Assembly (NCBI RefSeq): GCF_001553605.1
Contig: NZ_CP014229.1
Span: 413,001 to 477,000 of the forward strand
Direction: 5' to 3'
DNA length: 64,000 nt
Source: Desulfovibrio fairfieldensis
GTDB lineage: Bacteria > Desulfobacterota > Desulfovibrionia > Desulfovibrionales > Desulfovibrionaceae
This document shows, one piece after another, positions 1 through 6,837 of the stretch (its first letter is position 1; the number at the start of each line of letters is the position of its first letter). The notes below the pieces were generated by a model. It saw only the letters and a list, made by a program, of their open reading frames with translations. It searched no databases and was not told where the DNA came from. Position numbers and translations under genes: made by a program.

Positions 1-68
1 ACGCCGCCGCCCAGCAGGGCCATGAGCAGGGCCCGTTGCAGGAATTCATAGCTCAGGAAGGATTCCAA
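1..68 (-). CDS. Metal ABC transporter permease, N-terminal fragment (ZnuB-like)
   Basis: Only about the first 22 codons lie in the window; the gene runs off the left edge. From a TTG at 68 the translation reads ESFLSYEFLQRALLMALLGG, which resembles the amino terminus of ZnuB/TroC-type permeases, where a short amphipathic stretch leads into the first membrane helix. A GGAGG lies four bases before the TTG; a GTG at 92-90 in the same frame is an alternative start. It is the last visible gene of the minus-strand operon after the binding protein and ATPase, so it should be the membrane partner of both. The family call rests on a very short stretch plus context. Confidence 0.6.
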   Translation of the reverse strand, partial: MESFLSYEFLQRALLMALLGGG

Positions 69-92
69 AGCGCCTCCAACAGCAATCAACAC

Positions 93-170
93 TTCAAATG
101 GGCTTAACGGCGAGTAATGCCGCCTCCGGCTGCTCGGGCAAGGATTTGCCTGAACGCCTTGTAAGGTATT
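93..170. repeat. Dispersed intergenic repeat, family C, copy 1
   Basis: The stretch contains GGCGAGTAATGCCGCCT followed by GGCAAGGATTTGCCTG and then CCTTGTA. The same order of blocks, slightly diverged, occurs at 63487-63567, and a shortened version lies at about 23543-23615. It sits between the ATPase and permease genes of a metal-uptake operon. No reading frame here looks like a gene. Confidence 0.45.
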
Positions 171-213
171 TCAAATGTTACGTCGGCCGCATGCTTCGGC
201 TCTCGCGACCGCC

Positions 214-245
214 AGGGCAATTCGCCTGCTTAACGGTGAATTGCC
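214..245. repeat. Stem-loop between ATPase and permease genes
   Basis: GGGCAATTC and GAATTGCCC form a perfect 9-bp stem directly after the stop codon of the ATPase gene. On the minus strand the T-run comes before the stem, so it does not have classical terminator form. It may set the expression ratio between ATPase and permease. Confidence 0.5.
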
Positions 246-1064
246 CTAAAAAAGCGCTGCCTTGCGGCCGTTGCAGTCGGCGATGGCGATGGGCACGCCG
301 TACAGGGAGCTGAGCAGTTCCGGCTGCATGGCGTCCTTGACGTCGCCTTGCCAGATCAGCCGCCCTTCGCGCAGCATGGCGACCTTTCGGGCCAGATTGA
401 AGACCGCGTTGAGGTCATGGGTCACCATAAAGACAGTCAGCGCAAAGTCCCGTCGCAGGGCGGCAACGGCGTTGAGGATATCCCTCTGGGCCTGCCAGTC
501 CAGGGCGGCGGTGGGCTCATCCAGCAAAATCAATTCCGGCTCCTGGGCCAGAGCGCGGGCCAGGGCCGTACGCTGGCGCTCGCCGCCGGACAGGTGGCCG
601 ATGGGACGGCCCGCCAGATCGGCCAGCCCCACGGTTTCCAGGGCGTGCATGGCCAGGTCCTTTTCCCTCGGGCCGGGTCGCCTGAACAGGCCGAGGCGGC
701 CGTAGGTGCCGCCCAGCACGGATTCAAAGACCGAGAGCGGCATCTTGGGGTCAAGGTCCGAGGTCTGGAAAACGTGGGCGATTTTCAGACGGACGGCGGG
801 CGCGGTTTTGGGCGTCACCGGCAGACCCGCATACTCCGCGCGGCCTGTGGAGCAGGGTGTCAGGCCGTTGAACAGCCCCAGCAGGGTGGACTTGCCCGCG
901 CCGTTGGGGCCGATCAGAGTCCAGAAGTCGCCGGGCGCGACTTCGAGTGTGATGTCGCGCAGCACACGGCGCGGGCCGAATCTGACGTCCACCCCGATCA
1001 GACGGGCCAGAGCGCGGGGCCGGGCGGCGGCTGCCGTGTTACAGCCGGGCGAGCTGTTCCGCAT
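246..1064 (-). CDS. Metal ABC transporter ATP-binding protein (ZnuC-like)
   Basis: A 272-residue ATPase that would power metal import across the inner membrane. Seen in the sequence: Walker A GPNGAGKST at residues 52-60, signature LSGGERQR at about 158-165, Walker B LILLDEPTAALD at about 178-189, and the H-loop THDLNAV near 215. The start ATG lies inside the 3' end of the binding-protein gene, a 26-base overlap; no good ribosome site is visible, so translation is probably coupled. Neighbours upstream are the ZnuA-like binding protein, a methyltransferase and a TonB-dependent receptor. The metal cannot be read from this subunit: zinc or manganese families fit best, and cobalt, nickel or a metallophore complex are possible. 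Confidence 0.85.
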   Translation of the reverse strand: MRNSSPGCNTAAAARPRALARLIGVDVRFGPRRVLRDITLEVAPGDFWTLIGPNGAGKSTLLGLFNGLTPCSTGRAEYAGLPVTPKTAPAVRLKIAHVFQTSDLDPKMPLSVFESVLGGTYGRLGLFRRPGPREKDLAMHALETVGLADLAGRPIGHLSGGERQRTALARALAQEPELILLDEPTAALDWQAQRDILNAVAALRRDFALTVFMVTHDLNAVFNLARKVAMLREGRLIWQGDVKDAMQPELLSSLYGVPIAIADCNGRKAALF

Positions 1065-1869
1065 TGGCGCGCAGCAGGCTGAAGTAATCCGGCACGTCCG
1101 GGGCGGAGCCGGGGAAATTGGACAGCACGAGATGCGGCACCTTCAGCTCCAGTGCCAGGGGCAGGCCCGCGTCCGCGCCGCTCTGCAGGTTGTCGATCAC
1201 GCCGCGCACGTTTTTGTCACGCACGTTGTCCAGCAGTCCGGCCAGATCACCGGCGCTGAGGTCTTCGGTCCGGCCGTAGGTCCGCAGCACGTCCAGCCCG
1301 GCCCAGCGGGCGAATTCCGCCTGCATTTCAGCGGCCAGCACGGCCTTGCCCCGTACGGGCGCGAGCATGCGCCCGCATGCGGCGGCAGCGCCATCCACCC
1401 GCTCCAGGCGTCGGCGCATGCGCTGTTCCACCGCAGGGGCCTGATCCGGGGCAATGTCGATCAGCGCGGCGGCAATGCGGCGCACGGCCTCCTTTTGGTT
1501 TTCCGGCACCAGCCAGCTCCCGTGCGGACCCAGCGCCGTCACGCGCAGTCGCCGGTTGTCGATGGCCTCCAGCATGCCCGTGATCTGCGGCATGCGGCTC
1601 TGAAAAGTATGGATCAGCAGAAGGTCGGCCTTGGCCGCGAAAACGAAGTCCGAGGTTTTGGCGTTTTCATGGCCGGGACAGCTGGAACCCTGGATAATGG
1701 TGAGGATTTCGCTTTCTCCGGCCGTGAGATCTCTGGCGATGTCCTCAATGAGCGACGTACCGGCGATGATTTTCAGTGACCGGGCCTGCGGGGACGCAGC
1801 CGTCGCCAGAAAGACGGCCAGGGTCGCGCACAGCAGGAAAACCGGGGAAAGAATGGAAGTGACCCGCAT
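1039..1869 (-). CDS. Periplasmic metal-binding protein (ZnuA/TroA-like)
   Basis: A 276-residue exported protein with an N-terminal signal sequence (residues 1-30, hydrophobic FLLCATLAVFLATAA, then SPQARS). It resembles cluster A-I metal-binding proteins of ABC importers. The usual DPHxYEPxPSD block is replaced by SSCPGHENAKTSDF, which keeps a histidine (H67) but adds Cys64. A second family histidine is probably H116 in GPHGSWLVPE. There is no acidic, His-rich loop of the kind found in zinc chaperoning ZnuA. AGGAG lies six bases before the ATG. The gene starts three bases after the methyltransferase stop and overlaps the ATPase gene, so this is one operon. Function as metal binder is inferred from family and context; the metal is unknown. 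Confidence 0.75.
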   Translation of the reverse strand: MRVTSILSPVFLLCATLAVFLATAASPQARSLKIIAGTSLIEDIARDLTAGESEILTIIQGSSCPGHENAKTSDFVFAAKADLLLIHTFQSRMPQITGMLEAIDNRRLRVTALGPHGSWLVPENQKEAVRRIAAALIDIAPDQAPAVEQRMRRRLERVDGAAAACGRMLAPVRGKAVLAAEMQAEFARWAGLDVLRTYGRTEDLSAGDLAGLLDNVRDKNVRGVIDNLQSGADAGLPLALELKVPHLVLSNFPGSAPDVPDYFSLLRANAEQLARL

Positions 1870-1872
1870 GTC

Positions 1873-2496
1873 TCACTCCTGTTTGCAAGCGGCAAAATAA
1901 TAGTGCTCCGCGCTTTCATCCGCCCGCATCTTCGAAAAACCCGCCTGGCTGAAGATTTTCTTCATCCCGTGCGGGCAGGGCAAATGGTCGCCGCATACCG
2001 CATGATGCTGATCGTGCAGGTCATTGAGTTTTTCCCGGCCGTCGATGTGCAGGACATAGGCCGCGCCTCCGGGCTTGAGCAGGCGGTAAAATTCACACGC
2101 CGCCGCTTCCTTGTCGCTGAAGTGGGGAAAGGCGGAAAAGCAGATCACCGCATCCACATAGCCGTCCAACAGGGGAATGGCTTCCACGCCCGCATGCAGT
2201 ATCCAGGCGTCGGGATGGCGTTGCGCGGCGCAACGCAGCATGGCCGCCGAGGCGTCCAGGGCGATGAGGCGGCCTTCTCCGCCGACCCGGCGGCGCAGAA
2301 AGGGCAGCAGCACCCCCTGGCCGCAACCGGCGTCCAGGACGGTCATGCCCCTGTCCAAATCCACACGCGCCAGCAGGCTCTCCAGACGCCGCAACTTTTT
2401 CGGGGAATAGTTGCGATCCTCCCAGCCTTCGGCATGGTCCTCAAAAAAATGCCGCCGCGCGGCGCAGTGTTCTTCGTCCACCATAAATGTTTCCAT
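1873..2496 (-). CDS. Class I SAM-dependent methyltransferase in metal-uptake operon
   Basis: A Rossmann-fold methyltransferase of 207 residues from the ATG at 2496. Motif I is TVLDAGCGQGVLLPF, followed by LIALDASAAML (motif II, acidic residue binding the SAM ribose) and DAVICFSAFPHF. An upstream in-frame extension exists, but it would run through a perfect hairpin at 2514-2547 and into the receptor gene, so the later start is preferred; the ATG at 2484 is also possible. It sits between a TonB-dependent receptor and a metal ABC importer. Its substrate is not evident; modification of a chelator or of a metal-methyl species would fit the context but is inference. Confidence 0.8.
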   Translation of the reverse strand: METFMVDEEHCAARRHFFEDHAEGWEDRNYSPKKLRRLESLLARVDLDRGMTVLDAGCGQGVLLPFLRRRVGGEGRLIALDASAAMLRCAAQRHPDAWILHAGVEAIPLLDGYVDAVICFSAFPHFSDKEAAACEFYRLLKPGGAAYVLHIDGREKLNDLHDQHHAVCGDHLPCPHGMKKIFSQAGFSKMRADESAEHYYFAACKQE

Positions 2497-2513
2497 AAAA
2501 GTTCCAGGCTGAC

Positions 2514-2547
2514 GAGGCCGCCGCTCCGGGCAAAGAGCGGCGGCCTC
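2514..2547. promoter_or_regulatory. Perfect 13-bp intercistronic hairpin
   Basis: GAGGCCGCCGCTC (2514-2526) and GAGCGGCGGCCTC (2535-2547) are perfect complements with an 8-base loop. The hairpin lies between the stop of the TonB-dependent receptor and the methyltransferase start. No T-run follows on the minus strand, so it looks more like a processing or stabilising hairpin, or a partial attenuator, than a full terminator. Confidence 0.7.
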
Positions 2548-2560
2548 GAGAGGCGTGGGT

Positions 2561-4672
2561 CTAGAATTTGAGTTCAAATCCCGCCATGAAGGAGGTGCCG
2601 GGCATGTAATAAAGCTGCCGGTCCGTGTTGTCGGCGGTTTTCTGCATCGCGTAGGCGTAAGGCGTGTTCAGCACATTGTTGACGGCCACAAAGACCCGGC
2701 CTTCTTCCAGATGCAGGTCGTCGTAGCTGAAGAGGTAGTCCAGCCGCAGATTGACCACATTGATGTCCGGCAGTTTGTCCACGTCGTGCAGTTCAGTGAA
2801 GTTGCTGTTCGGATTTTTTGGGGGAGTGCCCCGCATCAGATTGCCCGCGTAGACATTTTGCAGGTGCTGGTAGTCGCCGCTGAGCAGAAAGTGCTCCCAG
2901 AATTTCCACTTGAAACCGGCCTGAAGGGCGAAGCTGGGCGTATAGGGCATTTTGTCCGTGCTTTTGCCGTCGTCGCCCTTGGCCCAGGCCTTGAGCCAGG
3001 TGGCCCCGGCAAAAATTTCCAGCCCGTCCAGCGGGGTTACGCTGCCCGCCAGTTCCAGGCCGTCGATTTTGTATTCAGCGGTAGAGGAGTTGAAAAAGGA
3101 ATCGCTGACGGGCATAGCCATGGCCATATTGGCTCTGAGCCGGTCCCTGCCGTCGTCGTGGAAATAGGTGGCGCTCGCGCTGAACAGGCCGGGCCGGACG
3201 TGGCTCAGGGCGACTTCGTAATGGTCCACCACTTCCGGCTTGATGTCCTTGGTGTTCAGGTAGCCGGGCAGGGACCGGTCAGCCAGGAAACCCTGCAGGA
3301 CCACGGGGCTGGGGTAATTCACGCCGCGCGCGTAGGCGAAACTCAGATTGGTGTTGGCGTAGCCCAGCACCAGACCGGCCTGGGGCGAGGCGTAGTCCGA
3401 AAAAACGTCGCTGGTGTACAGGCGGATGCCCGCCGAGGGCGTGACGTGGAAACCTTCTTCGCTGCCGAAGGTCTGGCTTACGGCCAGATAGGGGGAGAAC
3501 AGTGTCTGGGTGGGAAAATCCCAGGATTTTGTGGTGTCGGTGGCGTATTTGCGCTGGTCGTTTTGCAGTTCCGTCACGTCCAGGTCGAAACCGGCCACAA
3601 TTTCATTGCCTTCCCAGAGGCTGAAAGTTTCCCGGCCACGCAAGCCATAGAGCACATTGGTCTGGCGGGAAGTGGCGGCCTCGCCGTCTTCACCCCGGAT
3701 ATGGAAGAGGGTGTGGTTGTAATAGCCCTTCAGATAGCCTCGGGCATTGGCATAGGTGTTGTTCAGGGACAGCGTCGCCAGACTTGTGCCGGTGTCGTAG
3801 CGGTCAGCCATCAGGTACGTGCTGGGTCCTTGGGTTCTGCTGCCCGTGACGGCATTGTTGGGCGATTGGGTTTCGGCGTCCACCCGGTTGGCCATGAGGC
3901 GCAGGCTCCAGTTTTCGCTGAACTGGAAGCCCAGATTGGCGTAATAGCTGGCCTGATGGGCGGCGGTGTGTTCCTCGTGGCCCAGGGTGCTGATGAAACT
4001 CTGCGCCGCGTAAATGTCCACGCCGTCTTTCTTCGCGCCCATGCCCAGGTTTTCGGCCACGGTGCCGAAGCTGCCCGCTTCAAAGCCCAGGCGCAATTCG
4101 TAGCCGTCTTCGGTCATGTATTTGGGAATGAAGTTGATCATGCCGTAGCCGCTGCCGAAGCGCGAGGGCTGGGGCGATTTGTAAATTTCCATGCCGCCCA
4201 GGGCGTAGACCGGAATGCCGTCGGCCAGGGCCTGGCCGTAAAGCACGCCGCTGCGGGGCACGTCGTCGAAAAAGATGCTCAGGTCCGGGCTGGGATGGCT
4301 GGCTCCGCGTCCGCGAATATACAGGCTGGGGCCGGTCTGGCCGCCGATGATGTTCTTTTTCTGGTACATGACGCCCGGCACGTTGCGCAGGGCGTCATAA
4401 AAATCCAGGGAGTTCTGGAGCTGAATCTGCTCTTCGGTGAGTACGTTGAACTGTGTGCCGAAGCGGGTCATGACCGGCACGGTGGGCGCCTGATCGGCCA
4501 CTCCGTAAATGGTTACCGGCGGCAGGGTGTACGCCGCCAGGCTGCCTTCGGTGAGCGCCTCCTTGCGCCCGGCGGGCTGCGCCGCTGCGGTATCTCCTGC
4601 AGCCGCCGCCGGGCCTGCCGCCAGAACATGACACGCGGCCAGCGCGAGCATCAGCTTGAAAACCTTCCCCAT
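2561..4672 (-). CDS. TonB-dependent outer-membrane receptor
   Basis: A 703-residue outer-membrane receptor starting at the ATG at 4672, which has GGGAGG seven bases upstream and opens a typical signal peptide (MGKVFKLMLALAACHVLAAG, cleavage near PAAAA). An in-frame extension to 4780 would cover the promoter region and is rejected. The plug domain follows (about residues 60-190, with NVLTEEQIQLQNSLDFYDAL and an RNVPGV block), then a long beta-barrel ending in the C-terminal aromatic ...FELKF. It is the first gene of a minus-strand operon with a methyltransferase and a metal ABC importer, suggesting uptake of a metal complex across the outer membrane. Cobalamin, haem or a siderophore cannot be excluded. 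A promoter and large inverted repeat lie just upstream. Confidence 0.88.
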   Translation of the reverse strand: MGKVFKLMLALAACHVLAAGPAAAAGDTAAAQPAGRKEALTEGSLAAYTLPPVTIYGVADQAPTVPVMTRFGTQFNVLTEEQIQLQNSLDFYDALRNVPGVMYQKKNIIGGQTGPSLYIRGRGASHPSPDLSIFFDDVPRSGVLYGQALADGIPVYALGGMEIYKSPQPSRFGSGYGMINFIPKYMTEDGYELRLGFEAGSFGTVAENLGMGAKKDGVDIYAAQSFISTLGHEEHTAAHQASYYANLGFQFSENWSLRLMANRVDAETQSPNNAVTGSRTQGPSTYLMADRYDTGTSLATLSLNNTYANARGYLKGYYNHTLFHIRGEDGEAATSRQTNVLYGLRGRETFSLWEGNEIVAGFDLDVTELQNDQRKYATDTTKSWDFPTQTLFSPYLAVSQTFGSEEGFHVTPSAGIRLYTSDVFSDYASPQAGLVLGYANTNLSFAYARGVNYPSPVVLQGFLADRSLPGYLNTKDIKPEVVDHYEVALSHVRPGLFSASATYFHDDGRDRLRANMAMAMPVSDSFFNSSTAEYKIDGLELAGSVTPLDGLEIFAGATWLKAWAKGDDGKSTDKMPYTPSFALQAGFKWKFWEHFLLSGDYQHLQNVYAGNLMRGTPPKNPNSNFTELHDVDKLPDINVVNLRLDYLFSYDDLHLEEGRVFVAVNNVLNTPYAYAMQKTADNTDRQLYYMPGTSFMAGFELKF

Positions 4673-4757
4673 GCCGAAACCTCCCCCCTTGCGGCCTCCA
4701 GCCGCGTTTATTGTGGTGTTTCCCCCATGACGCGGCGCGTCAGCCTGCCGAAGTGCT

Positions 4758-4805
4758 ACGTTTTTTATATGCGTATGCAAAATATGTTATGTATATAAAA
4801 AACGT
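4758..4805. promoter_or_regulatory. Large inverted-repeat operator in front of the TonB receptor operon
   Basis: ACGTTTTTTATAT (4758-4770) and ATATAAAAAACGT (4793-4805) form a perfect 13-bp inverted repeat with 22 bases between. It lies at the expected transcription start of the minus-strand operon. The arms do not match the Fur box or the Desulfovibrio NikR signal GTGTTAC-N13/14-GTAACAC, so the cognate regulator is unknown. Confidence 0.65.
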
Positions 4806-4812
4806 GCTATCG

Positions 4813-4841
4813 AAGCTATGCTGATACAAGAGGCGAGTCAA
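4813..4841 (-). promoter_or_regulatory. Candidate sigma-70 promoter of the TonB/ABC metal operon
   Basis: On the minus strand TTGACT (4841-4836), 17 bases, then TAGCTT (4818-4813). The expected start point is near 4806, directly abutting the inverted repeat at 4758-4805, which would let a bound repressor block initiation. Confidence 0.55.
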
Positions 4842-4968
4842 GCCCGTTTTGAAAATAGGTGAGGTTGAAGCGGAAAGGGTGCGCCCGCCGCACATTGACG
4901 GCGACGGCGGCAATCTCTACAAGAAACGGAAACCGGCGGCGGCCCGGAAGCGCCGGACCAGCGCCGGA

Positions 4969-5442
4969 TCAATGATGGTACGGCACCTTGCGCAGGATGC
5001 ACTCCGCCCGGTACAGCTGCTCCAGCAGGACCACGCGGGCCAGCTCGTGCGGCAGGGTCATGGCCGAGAGGCTGATCAGGCGGTAGGCCCGGCCGCGCAC
5101 GGCCTCGTCCAGGCCCCAGGCCCCGCCCACAATAAAGCAGGCCCGGCCGCGCGCCTCCTGGTCCAGTTGCCCCAGCAGGGCCGCCAGCTGCGGCGAAGTC
5201 AGGCTGAGGCCGCGCTCGTCCAGCACCAGGGGCACGTCCTGCGGGGCCAGGGCCTCCAGAATCCGCCGGCCTTCCAAGGAGTTGCGCCGGTCCGGAGGCA
5301 GAGCCGCGTCCCCGTCGCGCACTTCCGTGCATTCCAGACGCCGCCAGCGCGTGATCCGCGCCAGATAGTGGGCGGCGGCGTCTTTCCAGAACGGCGTCTT
5401 CAGACGGCCCACGCTGATCAGCCGCAAAGGTTTGCCTGTCAT
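4969..5442 (-). CDS. rlmH: 23S rRNA (pseudouridine1915-N3)-methyltransferase RlmH
   Basis: A 157-residue SPOUT methyltransferase that modifies pseudouridine 1915 in helix 69 of 23S rRNA. Family features seen: the N-terminal strand LRLISVGRLK, LVLDERGLSLTSPQLAALL, the SAM-knot segment FIVGGAWGLDEAVR, and the C-terminal LLEQLYRAECILRKVPYHH, which is diagnostic for RlmH. Length matches the family. The start at 5442 is chosen because it aligns with family amino termini and has GGGGGAA upstream. Its start codon overlaps that of the divergent tsaC gene by two bases. Confidence 0.95.
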   Translation of the reverse strand: MTGKPLRLISVGRLKTPFWKDAAAHYLARITRWRRLECTEVRDGDAALPPDRRNSLEGRRILEALAPQDVPLVLDERGLSLTSPQLAALLGQLDQEARGRACFIVGGAWGLDEAVRGRAYRLISLSAMTLPHELARVVLLEQLYRAECILRKVPYHH

Positions 5443-6133
5443 GTTCGATTCCCCCTGCCGCGTGCTTGATCTTGAAGCCGCGGCCCGATGCCTGCGCCGG
5501 GGCGGCGTGGTGATTTTTCCCACCGAAACCTTTTACGGTCTGGGCTGTCTGGCCGCCGACGCGGCGGCCGTGGGCCGTATCTACCAGCTCAAGCGGCGGC
5601 CCGTCCAGCGGCCCCTGCCCCTGCTGGCCGCCGATGCGGCCCAGGCCGGAAACGTGGTCCGGCTGGAAGCCGCGCCGCCGGAGCTGGTCGCGCGTTTCTG
5701 GCCCGGCCCGCTGACCCTGCTGCTCCCGGCCCGGCCCGGCCTGCCCGAACCTCTGCTCAGTGCGGGCGGCAAGGCGGCGGTGCGCGTTTCGCCGCATCCG
5801 CTGGCCGCCCGGCTGGCGCATCTGGCGGGCGGCGTGCTGACCGCCAGCAGCGCCAATCTGAGCGGGCGTCCCCCGGCCCGCACTCTGGAGGAATTGGACC
5901 CGGAACTGCTGTCCGCCCTGGCGGAATCGGGCGATGCGGGCGGCCTGCTGCCCGCTCTGAGCGAGGCCGAACAGCCCGCCGGGGGCGAGCCCTCCACCTT
6001 GGCGGAACCTCTGCCGGAACCGCTGCCCGAATCTCCGGCGGGCGAGGAAGGCGGTTGCGCGCGCCTGCGCCTGTTGCGTGTCGGCGCGGTCGGCGTTCGG
6101 GCACTCACGGATGCGGGCTTTCTTTGTCTGTAA
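5441..6133 (+). CDS. tsaC: L-threonylcarbamoyladenylate synthase (TsaC/Sua5 family)
   Basis: Makes threonylcarbamoyl-AMP from threonine, bicarbonate and ATP for the t6A37 modification of ANN-decoding tRNAs. Seen: PTETFYGLGCLA (residues about 28-39), the KRRP motif, a WPGPLTLLL block, and TASSANLSG, the hallmark of the YrdC domain. At 230 residues it is longer than E. coli TsaC (about 190) but too short for the Sua5 C-terminal domain; the extra part includes a Pro/Glu-rich run, EPLPEPLPESPAGEE. The ATG at 5441 has AAAGG ten bases upstream; a TTG at 5432 is an alternative. It is divergent from, and overlaps the start of, rlmH. Confidence 0.92.
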   Translation: MFDSPCRVLDLEAAARCLRRGGVVIFPTETFYGLGCLAADAAAVGRIYQLKRRPVQRPLPLLAADAAQAGNVVRLEAAPPELVARFWPGPLTLLLPARPGLPEPLLSAGGKAAVRVSPHPLAARLAHLAGGVLTASSANLSGRPPARTLEELDPELLSALAESGDAGGLLPALSEAEQPAGGEPSTLAEPLPEPLPESPAGEEGGCARLRLLRVGAVGVRALTDAGFLCL

Positions 6134-6160
6134 GGTCAGGGCGTCGGCCTTTCCCGGCGT

Positions 6161-6193
6161 TTGGGCCGCCTGCCCGCGCCGGAGGCGGCCCAA
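6161..6193 (+). terminator. Stem-loop after tsaC
   Basis: TTGGGCCGCCT (6161-6171) and AGGCGGCCCAA (6183-6193) are perfect complements. No T-run follows, so it may be a transcript 3'-end hairpin rather than an intrinsic terminator. The remaining space to the NUDIX gene holds no recognisable gene. Confidence 0.45.
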
Positions 6194-6339
6194 GCCGGAG
6201 CGAAGCGAGAACCCTAATGCCCGGAGGGCAGAATAAAACAACGGACGAAGAGCGGAATGGCCCGGCACGGCGCTGTACCTTGCGGCGCGGGCCGGACTGG
6301 CTTACCATACGGCCGCACTTCATTTTTCCGGGAAAGCGC

Positions 6340-6837
6340 ATGAAGAAAGACGTGATCTGCCCGCATTGCGGCAAGCCCTACAGTTGTTACCGCAATCCCA
6401 CGCCCACCACGGACGTGGTTATTTATGAGCCGGGACGCGGCGTGGTGATCATTACGCGGGCTAATCCTCCTTTGGGCTATGCCCTGCCCGGCGGTTTTAT
6501 CGACGAGGGCGAACAGGCCGAGGCCGCCGCCGTGCGCGAAATGCATGAGGAAACCGGTCTGGATGTGGAACTGACCGGCCTGCTGGGCGTCTATTCCCGC
6601 CCGGACCGTGATCCCCGTCAACATACCCTGAGCGTGGTCTTCACCGGCAGGCCCCGTGATCCCGAAGCCCTGTGCGCCGGAGACGACGCGGCCGGAGCTG
6701 CTTTTTACCCGCCGGACGATCTGCCGGAACCACTGGCTTTTGACCACGCCCGCATCCTGGCCGACTTCCGCGAGGTTCTCGCGGGACGGCGGACGCTGGG
6801 CGCGGTGGAGCTCCCGGCGCGAAAAGGGGATTGCTGA
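6340..6837 (+). CDS. NUDIX hydrolase
   Basis: A 165-residue nucleotide-diphosphate hydrolase. The NUDIX box is complete at residues 51-73 (GGFIDEGE...REMHEETGL), including the REXXEE catalytic core that binds Mg2+. The N-terminus has CPHCGKPYSC, a possible half zinc ribbon, then NPTPTTDVVIY, which resembles ADP-ribose or NADH pyrophosphatase-like NUDIX proteins. The stop overlaps the start of the UbiD-like gene (TGATG), so the two are translationally coupled. The substrate cannot be told from sequence; ADP-ribose-type substrates are plausible. Confidence 0.88.
   Translation: MKKDVICPHCGKPYSCYRNPTPTTDVVIYEPGRGVVIITRANPPLGYALPGGFIDEGEQAEAAAVREMHEETGLDVELTGLLGVYSRPDRDPRQHTLSVVFTGRPRDPEALCAGDDAAGAAFYPPDDLPEPLAFDHARILADFREVLAGRRTLGAVELPARKGDC

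Noticed and set aside
214..245. An intrinsic terminator after the ABC ATPase gene
   Set aside because: The T-run lies on the wrong side of the stem for the minus-strand transcript, and the permease gene continues the operon.
1037..1043. A GTGTTAC sequence resembling half of the Desulfovibrio NikR signal
   Set aside because: It lies inside coding sequence and lacks the partner GTAACAC at 13 or 14 bases.
2555..4798. A 747-codon plus-strand frame opposite the TonB receptor
   Set aside because: It mirrors the receptor gene almost exactly and has no family features; the minus-strand product has signal peptide, plug and barrel.
4838..6268. A long minus-strand reading frame of 476 codons across tsaC
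   Set aside because: It is antisense to tsaC and overlaps rlmH out of frame. Its composition (Gln, Arg and Gly runs) is typical of a GC-rich shadow frame, and both rlmH and tsaC carry diagnostic motifs.
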